From Deltaproteobacteria bacterium (GTDB lineage Bacteria > Bdellovibrionota_C > UBA2361 > JAAYZI01), in NCBI GenBank assembly GCA_012514925.1, contig JAAYZI010000349.1, positions 1 to 11,124 on the forward strand: a stretch of 11,124 nt of DNA. Reading direction: 5' to 3'. A program made the translations under genes and the position numbers. Shown in pieces: positions 6,304 through 11,124 of this stretch (position 1 is its first letter; each line of letters opens with the position of its first letter). The notes beneath the pieces were generated by a model. The model was given only the letters and a program-made list of their open reading frames with translations, was not told the DNA's origin and did not search any database.

Positions 6304-7458
6304 TTAGACCTGCTTAAGGTAATGCAAGATCACTTTGATACCGTCTGTAAGAATCTCGTTTGGGGGCAGGCACGAGATCATAATGTGAGTGCCGTCACTG
6401 GTACCGTAAAAGTATCCTGGATGAATCAGCACTCCCGCTTCCAATAAGTTTAACGCCAGGAGTTCGTCATCTAGTTCGATTTTAAGGCGTGGATAGATGA
6501 ATGTTCCAGCGGCTGGAGGTTTGATATCAAAGAGGCCGCTCTTATCAAGAAGAGCTTGAGCCTGCCGCACGTTAGCAGTAACCCGGGAAATCATAGTCTG
6601 GGTAAAGCTCAAGCCTTTCTCAAAGATTACAGGCAACATCGATTGCGTAAGCGAGCTTGCGCTAAGATAAGCATCGTTTAGGATCTCAAGCCGTTTGCCA
6701 AAGATTTTGTAGGCGGGATCGTTTAACGCAATCCAACCCAGTTTAAGGTCCGGCAGCGCAAACATTTTGGAGATGCCGTTTAGGTGGAACACCGGCGTAT
6801 CGGGATAAAGAGCTCCAAGCGGTGGAGCGCTTGGAGTGTGGTGGGTAAACTCCGCAAAGACTTCATCGCTAATTAGGGGCAGCGTTAATTGCGCCAGCGT
6901 CTCCGAGCGCTCCGTAATTACCGCGCCGGTAGGATTATGGGGTGAGATAAGAAGCATCCCGCGGGTACGGGCATCTTTTTTGGTACATAGGGTGTCGTAT
7001 TCAATCTGCCAATTCTTCTCTTCTATCAGCCGGTAGCTTTTTAACTCAATTTCGCTCTCAAGCGCGAAGGTGTCAAAGAGGGGGTAGCATGGGTCTGGGG
7101 CTAGGAGGTTGTCGCCTGAATCGCAGAGTAAAGAGAAAATCAGATGGTAAGCTTCGGAGGTTGAAGCGGTGATAAAGATCTGCTCTTCGTTTATTTCAAG
7201 GGAAGGGGTTCGTTTTGAGTAATAGGTCTTAATGGTGCGGCGCGCTTCGATTAGCCCGCGTGGATCGGGTTTGTAGCTGCGCTGGGAGAGATAATGTGTG
7301 GCGGCGGCGCTTAAGATCTCTTGCGGAAAGAGATAGCCGCACTTAGTGGGGTTTGCTTCAGTTAAGTCAATATAGCTTTTTCCCTTCGAGAGCATACGCA
7401 AGCGCGCGCTCTCAAGAGCATTTGGTTCAAGTGAAACGGTGGAAAGGAAGCCGGGCAT
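6304..7458 (-). CDS. PLP-dependent class I/II aminotransferase
   Basis: This 384-residue protein has the fold-type I layout of the aspartate aminotransferase superfamily, which moves amino groups between amino acids and 2-oxo acids using pyridoxal phosphate. Visible landmarks are DLTEANPT (31-38), SYKPDPRGL (61-69), the cofactor-phosphate region TASTSEAYHL (97-106), SPHNPTGAV (172-180) with Asn175, SDEVF (197-201) with Asp198, and the Schiff-base Lys231 in NGISKMFALPDLKLGW (227-242). The position that usually holds the Arg for the substrate carboxylate reads HIMISCL (358-364), with Met360 instead; I recall related subgroups with a similar substitution. The substrate cannot be assigned. It begins one base after the marC stop (TAG-A-ATG), so translation is likely coupled to marC. 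Confidence 0.88.
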   Translation of the reverse strand: MPGFLSTVSLEPNALESARLRMLSKGKSYIDLTEANPTKCGYLFPQEILSAAATHYLSQRSYKPDPRGLIEARRTIKTYYSKRTPSLEINEEQIFITASTSEAYHLIFSLLCDSGDNLLAPDPCYPLFDTFALESEIELKSYRLIEEKNWQIEYDTLCTKKDARTRGMLLISPHNPTGAVITERSETLAQLTLPLISDEVFAEFTHHTPSAPPLGALYPDTPVFHLNGISKMFALPDLKLGWIALNDPAYKIFGKRLEILNDAYLSASSLTQSMLPVIFEKGLSFTQTMISRVTANVRQAQALLDKSGLFDIKPPAAGTFIYPRLKIELDDELLALNLLEAGVLIHPGYFYGTSDGTHIMISCLPPNEILTDGIKVILHYLKQV

Positions 7459-7459
7459 T

Positions 7460-8065
7460 CTAAAGCGAGTGGATAAATTCTCTTACACCATCCACGAACA
7501 TTTGGACAGCCAGGACGGTAAGAATTAGCCCCATTAAGCGCTCGATCGCCATGAGTCCGCGTTCCCCCATAAATTTGGCGATGCTTTGAGAGGAAGCTAA
7601 TATGAGGGTCGAGAGGAGAGCCGCGGTGCAAACTGCCGCAGCCCATTTCATTGATTGTTCAGGCCAGCGAGATACCATCAGCAGTACCGTGGCGATGGCC
7701 GATGGCCCGGCGATTAGCGGAATAGCAAGAGGCACAATAAAGGGCTCTCCCTGTGGAGCATCGCCAAAGAGTCCTTTAGTTGATGGGAAGATCATGTGCA
7801 GCGCGATCATAAACAGAATAATTCCGCCTGCGATGCCAAGTGAGGTTTGAGAGATCTGAAGAAGCTCGAGCAAACTCTCTCCGCAAACTAGAAAAGTAAG
7901 AAGCACTAGCAGCGCGATTAAGCATTCTCGAATTACGACTCCTACCCGGCGTTTTGGATCAACCTGTCCGAGCGCCGCCAAAAAAAGAGGCACCGCGCCA
8001 AAGGGGTCAATTACCAAGAGCAGAAGGATTGTAGCGGAGATAAAGGTCATAGTGCCGGAGAGCAT
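7460..8065 (-). CDS. MarC-family integral membrane protein
   Basis: This protein belongs to the MarC (UPF0056) family of six-helix inner-membrane proteins; the family's transport role is unproven and the old link to multiple antibiotic resistance was withdrawn. The motif VIDPFGAVPLF (18-28) in the first helix is diagnostic, followed by ISQTSLGIAGGIILF, IPLIAGPSAIATVLL and the closing helix ILTVLAVQMFVDGVREF. With the ATG at 8065 it is 201 residues, the usual size. The start is uncertain: ATG at 8050 fits homologues best because it begins MTFISATILLLLVIDPFG, while a TTG at 8089 has an AAGGGG upstream, but that lies inside the palindrome. It sits downstream of the lipoprotein gene and is coupled to the aminotransferase. 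Confidence 0.9.
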   Translation of the reverse strand: MLSGTMTFISATILLLLVIDPFGAVPLFLAALGQVDPKRRVGVVIRECLIALLVLLTFLVCGESLLELLQISQTSLGIAGGIILFMIALHMIFPSTKGLFGDAPQGEPFIVPLAIPLIAGPSAIATVLLMVSRWPEQSMKWAAAVCTAALLSTLILASSQSIAKFMGERGLMAIERLMGLILTVLAVQMFVDGVREFIHSL

Positions 8066-8093
8066 AGCGCAGCGCTCACGGAGGGGCAATTGT

Positions 8094-8123
8094 CTCTACC
8101 CCTTCATATATGAAAGGGTAGAG
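8094..8123. repeat. 30-base near-perfect palindrome, hairpin or terminator
   Basis: CTCTACCCCTTCATA (8094-8108) meets TATGAAAGGGTAGAG (8109-8123); fourteen of fifteen pairs match, the exception being C8102 with A8115. On the plus strand it is followed by TTTTT (8124-8128), the form of an intrinsic terminator, but no plus-strand gene precedes it. On the minus strand it begins three bases after the lipoprotein stop and has no T-tract. It may slow or process the minus-strand transcript between the lipoprotein and marC, block antisense transcription, or bind a dimeric regulator. Confidence 0.6.
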
Positions 8124-8126
8124 TTT

Positions 8127-8807
8127 TTAACCGTCTTCAAGTACGCGGGTAGTGACCATCAGCCGAGATTCGCCCGCCACCAGTACGGTGTAGGATTTTC
8201 CAGGCAGGAGTTCGTGAGTGTCACGGTAGAAGGGGGCGTTTTGGTATTCTTGCGCTACAATTTCAAGCGCGCCGCTTACAACAAAAGTGTAGGCGGAGGC
8301 CCCACCGAGGGGGAGATTTTGAGCAATGTTAGTTCCTCCGGCGCTGGCGCTTAGAGCCTTAAGGTCCTCGGCTCCATTTATCAGGCGCAGCGCACTGCTG
8401 TTAGGGGGGATTCCACCTGGCTCATCGGCTAGAAGTGTAGCTTTGAGTCCTGAGATGCCACGACTGCCGTAAATCAGAATGCTTTGTCTTGTGGGATGTC
8501 CGGCTGGGACCGCAAAGCTAAAAGTGCTGCCGCCAAGCGTGCTGGTTGCGGTTAGGATGTGTTCTCCTTTTGGCGTGGCGGCGTAGGAAGTGGGCAGGCC
8601 GAACCTGGCAAAGAGTACCGGCTGGTCGGGTCTGTCGGATATTGTGAGATTGAAGGGGGCGGAATCCAACGAGGCGTGAAGGATGCGCGCGCCCTGGCCT
8701 CCGCCCGAGCTCCCACTTCCTCCACCGCAGGCGGCTAGTTGCAGGCCAAGAGTGGCTATTAAGATCGTAGCAAGTAGGTGCTTGTTTGCGATTGAGCAAG
8801 AGTTCAT
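8127..8807 (-). CDS. DUF4397-type lipoprotein
   Basis: This 226-residue protein starts with a type II signal peptide: a short polar start, a hydrophobic stretch (11-23) and the lipobox LAAC with Cys27 as the lipidated residue. A glycine/serine linker (28-39) follows. The mature part begins ARILHASLDSAPFNL (40-54), the typical opening of DUF4397 domains, extracytoplasmic beta-rich modules of unknown function, and ends with a SYTVLVAGE strand. No enzymatic motif is visible. Residue 28 is Gly rather than Asp, which in enterobacteria would favour outer-membrane sorting; that rule may not hold here. The ATG at 8807 has GGAG seven bases upstream, inside the last codons of the hydrolase gene, and the gap is four bases, so the two are almost certainly co-translated. 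Confidence 0.85.
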   Translation of the reverse strand: MNSCSIANKHLLATILIATLGLQLAACGGGSGSSGGGQGARILHASLDSAPFNLTISDRPDQPVLFARFGLPTSYAATPKGEHILTATSTLGGSTFSFAVPAGHPTRQSILIYGSRGISGLKATLLADEPGGIPPNSSALRLINGAEDLKALSASAGGTNIAQNLPLGGASAYTFVVSGALEIVAQEYQNAPFYRDTHELLPGKSYTVLVAGESRLMVTTRVLEDG

Positions 8808-8811
8808 ATGC

Positions 8812-9609
8812 TTACTCCGTCTGATTAGATCTGATCAAAACTGTGCCTGGGGCCCAGCCAAGAGCTTGTTCGAGTTTTGCAGCGCCATCTGGTGCGAAAA
8901 CGTCAATTCCTAGAAGTGCTGCGGCTGCTGTTTGCGCGATAAGGTCGTACCCCGCGGTGTTGGGGTGCAGTCCTTCGGGGATGCATAAAAGGTCACATTC
9001 GCCTGCTCCGCTGCAAACACTTCCCCAGGCCCGTTCCACGTCAGCTAGTGGCACCTGATTAGCAGCGGCAAGTGTGCGCACGATGTTGCTGAGATAGCTT
9101 AGTCCGGGGCGGCCGCGACTGCGATTGCAACAAGTTTGTGGCAGGGTAAGCATTAGGGGCTGCCTGCCCAGCGCCAGGATGATATTGATGGCTCGTTGAT
9201 AATCACGTTCGGCGTTGCCAAGGTTGGCGTGTCCGAACACGTCGTTAGTGCCTTCCATAAAGCCTACAATGTCGGCGTTGGAAGATAAGACTAGACCCGG
9301 CAGACGGTAGAGCCCGCCGGCGGTGAGGTACTCCCCGCCTCGTCCGCCATTCATGGCAGGAATGCCTAGCCACGCTTCTAAGCGCGCGGAGTACCCCGTA
9401 CCCGAATGGCCATCAGGCACCCGTGAGACGTGCTGTTTGGGTCGAATACCGTCGCCGTCTCCAAGGGTGATACTGTCTCCAAAAGAAACAAAAGAAACTT
9501 GCCCATCGCCGTTTAGGTCTTGCAGAAAGTTGTCTGCTTGCGCTGGCAGTGCAATCAGCATCGTAACGGCAAGTAAAGCGAGTAAAGGTAGTCGCGAGTG
9601 GTAAGTCAT
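8812..9609 (-). CDS. Secreted SGNH/GDSL-family hydrolase
   Basis: This 265-residue protein has a Sec signal peptide (about 1-25, cut after LPAQA) and an SGNH hydrolase domain, a fold that cleaves esters of lipids, sugars or acylated polysaccharides. Block I is VSFGDSITLG (41-50) with nucleophile Ser46, block II GGRGGEYLTAGG (88-99), block III EGTNDVF (119-125) with Asn122, and block V EGLHPNTAGY (212-221) with His215. The residue three before the His is Glu212 rather than the usual Asp. A DLNGDGQVS segment (31-39), like an EF-hand or dockerin calcium loop, directly precedes the catalytic strand. Four cysteines (160, 161, 199, 205) and Cys209 suggest disulfides. GGGAGGGA at 9625-9618 is a strong Shine-Dalgarno stretch. 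The substrate cannot be named. It leads the minus-strand cluster with the lipoprotein. Confidence 0.87.
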   Translation of the reverse strand: MTYHSRLPLLALLAVTMLIALPAQADNFLQDLNGDGQVSFVSFGDSITLGDGDGIRPKQHVSRVPDGHSGTGYSARLEAWLGIPAMNGGRGGEYLTAGGLYRLPGLVLSSNADIVGFMEGTNDVFGHANLGNAERDYQRAINIILALGRQPLMLTLPQTCCNRSRGRPGLSYLSNIVRTLAAANQVPLADVERAWGSVCSGAGECDLLCIPEGLHPNTAGYDLIAQTAAAALLGIDVFAPDGAAKLEQALGWAPGTVLIRSNQTE

Positions 9610-9649
9610 AAGTTAGATCCCTCCCTACGGCGCCCGTATAAACATTACT

Positions 9650-9690
9650 CAACTGATGCGAGCCATAAACAACAAGGTTCGCATCAGTTG
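9650..9690. repeat. Long inverted repeat upstream of the hydrolase gene
   Basis: CAACTGATGCGA (9650-9661) pairs exactly with TCGCATCAGTTG (9679-9690). Pairing continues inward as GCC (9662-9664) with GGT (9676-9678), including one wobble, leaving an 11-base loop ATAAACAACAA. It lies 41 bases upstream of the hydrolase start on that gene's leader side. No T-tract follows on either strand, so a terminator is less likely than an operator or an RNA leader element. Confidence 0.6.
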
Positions 9691-9852
9691 GCATTGGTTC
9701 TATTACAAAATAGGTATTTTTACTACCCTACGCCCACGATATATGGGGAGACACTGTTCTGTGTGATTAAATCCTGACTTATAAGCGCCGCCATAGCGGC
9801 CGCTTGTTAGAATTTCCGCCGCAGGTTAGGATGACCATCCTGGTGAAAGTAC

Positions 9853-9881
9853 TTATTTAGAGAGACACTGGGGATTATAGT
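9853..9881 (+). promoter_or_regulatory. Possible promoter of the cyclophilin gene
   Basis: TATAGT (9876-9881) matches five of six bases of the -10 consensus and lies 25 bases before the cyclophilin start. The -35 position with a 17-base spacer reads TTATTT (9853-9858), a weak match. A good Shine-Dalgarno site, AAAGGAAG (9891-9898), follows. Confidence 0.35.
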
Positions 9882-9906
9882 GACTTGTCGAAAGGAAGAT
9901 TAAACC

Positions 9907-10491
9907 ATGGTTAAGAATGTACTAGCAGCTGTATTTACTATTTTTGCAGGAGTGATTGTGGGAGGAGAAGCAGGGGCCGAAGGAAAACTTAGCGTGACGT
10001 TGGAAACTAGTAAGGGTAATATCCAAATTGAGCTTTACGCCGATAAAACACCCAAAACTGTTGCCAATTTTGTAAACTTGGCTGAGCGTGGTTACTATAA
10101 CGGGCTTAGCTTTCATCGCGTTATCCCCGACTTTATGATTCAAGGCGGGGATCCTACCGGCACCGGGAGTGGCGGACCGGGTTACCAGTTCGGAGATGAG
10201 ATCGTGCCTTCTTTGAAACACGACGGGCCGGGAGTTCTCTCGATGGCCAACGCTGGGCCGGGCACAAACGGCAGTCAGTTCTTTATCACACACGTTGCCA
10301 CTCCCTGGTTGGACGGCAAACACACCGTCTTTGGACGGGTGACAAGTGGCCAAGATGTTGTAAACAAGATTCAGCAGGGGGATAAGATTCTGAAAATCCA
10401 AGTGAAGGGCGACAGCGCTGAATTTCTAAAAAGCGTTTCAGAGGTGTCCGGCTGGAATACCATTTTGGATAAGAAATTCCCTCGCCAGTAG
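9907..10491 (+). CDS. Exported cyclophilin-type peptidyl-prolyl cis-trans isomerase
   Basis: This 194-residue protein is a cyclophilin that speeds cis-trans isomerisation of prolyl bonds, with an N-terminal Sec signal (about 1-24, ending GGEAGA) placing it in the periplasm. The active-site strand FHRVIPDFMIQGGDPTGTGS (69-88) holds catalytic Arg71 and the pocket residues Phe76 and Gln79. NGSQFFIT (121-128) and TPWLDGKHTVFG (132-143) complete the pocket, with Trp134 and His139 matching Trp121 and His126 of human cyclophilin A. A Trp at this site is associated with cyclosporin sensitivity, whereas E. coli PpiA has Phe. A short lysine-containing tail of about 25 residues follows the domain. AAAGGAAG eight bases upstream fixes the start. 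A membrane protein frame begins four bases after its stop. Confidence 0.95.
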   Translation: MVKNVLAAVFTIFAGVIVGGEAGAEGKLSVTLETSKGNIQIELYADKTPKTVANFVNLAERGYYNGLSFHRVIPDFMIQGGDPTGTGSGGPGYQFGDEIVPSLKHDGPGVLSMANAGPGTNGSQFFITHVATPWLDGKHTVFGRVTSGQDVVNKIQQGDKILKIQVKGDSAEFLKSVSEVSGWNTILDKKFPRQ

Positions 10492-10495
10492 CGTC

Positions 10496-11124
10496 TTGGG
10501 AAAACAGCGGTGTTTTTTAGTAAGAGCTCTGGCTTTAGGGCTTGCTTTTGCGGCCCTAAAGCTACTCTCAGTTGCCTGTTCGGAGCACTCGGCGGGGCAG
10601 CTTGTATGGAGCGCCCTGCCTTGGCTGATTACCTTTGATCTTCTAGCTGCGGCTGGAGTAGCGAGTTTGGTTTTTGTTAGTCCAGGCCTGCACTCTTGCG
10701 TGGCGTATCTCTCCCTGATTTACTACGTTGCCGCGCTGCACTATCAGCGTTTTTTTGGCGATTTCTTTACCTGGCGCACCCTGGAGTTTACGTACGAAAT
10801 GGGGGCGCTGCGCAGTTCGGTCGCGGAGATTTTGGATTGGAGGCTGCTTACAGCTCTGCCTCTGCTTATGCTGTTTTACGGCGTTACGGCGAGTAGGCCT
10901 CTAGCTAGCAGACGTGTCTGCGTGACCGTAGTAACGGTTTGGTTGGTTCTGGTGGTTGGTACCTGGCGCGCTCCGGATCTGCATTACTACCAGGTCTACC
11001 GCGCAAATCCTCTGACACGTTTGGCAGCAAGCACTGTGGAGGCTCTGCGCGCAGATCGGGTGGATCCAAGCTTAGCCGTGGCAAAACCCGGCAGCTTTGA
11101 CGCTGACACAGTTTTTGAGCGCCA
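10496..11124 (+). CDS. Membrane protein, LtaS/sulfatase-like N-terminal part (partial)
   Basis: A frame open to the window edge gives 209 residues with no stop. It begins at a TTG four bases after the cyclophilin stop; no in-frame ATG occurs until residue 102, and there is no Shine-Dalgarno sequence, so start by translational coupling is likely but uncertain. About five hydrophobic segments are visible (roughly 7-25, 36-61, 64-83, 117-132, 139-157). A short extracytoplasmic loop contains QRFFGDFFTWRTLEF (84-98). After the last helix comes PDLHYYQVYRANPLTRL, reminiscent of the linker between the five-helix membrane part and the catalytic domain in LtaS-like alkaline phosphatase superfamily proteins (lipoteichoic acid synthase or phosphoglycerol transferase type). 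The catalytic domain, if present, lies beyond the window, so the family call is tentative. Confidence 0.6.
   Translation, partial: MGKQRCFLVRALALGLAFAALKLLSVACSEHSAGQLVWSALPWLITFDLLAAAGVASLVFVSPGLHSCVAYLSLIYYVAALHYQRFFGDFFTWRTLEFTYEMGALRSSVAEILDWRLLTALPLLMLFYGVTASRPLASRRVCVTVVTVWLVLVVGTWRAPDLHYYQVYRANPLTRLAASTVEALRADRVDPSLAVAKPGSFDADTVFER

Larger units (their letters stand above)
9610..9906. other. Divergent intergenic region with three hairpins
   Basis: This 297-base stretch separates the hydrolase (minus) from the cyclophilin (plus). It holds a small hairpin TACGG/CCGTA (9626-9638), a long inverted repeat (9650-9690, listed separately), an imperfect GC-rich hairpin (9783-9805, AAGCGCCGC with GCGGCCGCTT, one bulge), a short AGGAT/ATCCT hairpin (9828-9841), and the presumed promoters for both genes. 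No coding frame is convincing. Confidence 0.55.

Noticed and set aside
6288..6319. GCTTAAGG direct repeat at the small ORF/aminotransferase junction
   Set aside because: Two 8-base copies 24 bases apart with no hairpin or other context; likely chance.
8066..8089. TTG start at 8089 for marC
   Set aside because: The extra residues MPLRERCA do not fit MarC N-termini and its AAGGGG site would be buried in the palindrome stem; kept only as an alternative.
9492..9520. Cellulosome-type dockerin in the SGNH hydrolase
   Set aside because: Only one calcium-loop-like segment is present, at the N-terminus, whereas dockerins carry two loops with spacer helices.
9922..10401. Antisense open frame of 159 codons over the cyclophilin gene
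   Set aside because: The plus strand encodes an unmistakable cyclophilin with all active-site residues; the antisense reading has no motif.
10696..10896. Plus-strand frame of 66 codons near the window end
   Set aside because: It is out of frame with the longer 209-codon hydrophobic frame that follows the cyclophilin directly.

Overview
The window looks like an ordinary chromosomal segment of a Gram-negative bacterium. The support is an Lgt prolipoprotein transferase, a lipobox-bearing lipoprotein, Sec-exported enzymes, MarC, and base composition near 50% G+C. I cannot name a lineage. Lgt carries a GDGDYG loop and a tyrosine in place of the usual first-loop histidine, which I loosely associate with delta-proteobacteria-like groups. 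I saw no mobile element, CRISPR array, tRNA or rRNA.

Layout. (1) Positions 1-60 are the tail of a plus-strand gene, closed by a strong hairpin terminator at 57-91. (2) Plus strand 127-3631: a hotdog-fold thioesterase, then a 314-base gap with a long perfect palindrome and a promoter, then rpmE (ribosomal protein L31), lgt, and a large unrecognised protein that reads as a tandemly duplicated kinase-like protein. (3) Minus strand 6100-3647: an 817-residue membrane protein with a spermidine-synthase-like Rossmann domain between two membrane blocks, convergent with the kinase-like gene. (4) A short gap with a possible 27-residue ORF. (5) Minus strand 9609-6304: SGNH/GDSL hydrolase, DUF4397 lipoprotein, MarC membrane protein and a class I/II aminotransferase. 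The gaps are 4 bases, about 60 bases (holding a 30-base palindrome) and 1 base. (6) A divergent 297-base intergenic region with several hairpins. (7) Plus strand 9907 to the end: an exported cyclophilin, then a membrane protein that runs off the window and resembles the N-terminal half of LtaS-like alkaline phosphatase superfamily proteins.

How they fit together. The strongest theme is the cell envelope: Lgt would modify the DUF4397 lipoprotein, and the hydrolase and cyclophilin are secreted. MarC, the large membrane protein and the terminal gene sit in the inner membrane. The most unusual gene is the duplicated kinase-like protein directly behind lgt. Its first copy keeps Lys, Asp-x-Lys-Pro and a DFG-like Asp, while its second copy has lost both aspartates. 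No complete defence or mobile system is evident, and most of the other genes are recognisable housekeeping or envelope families.
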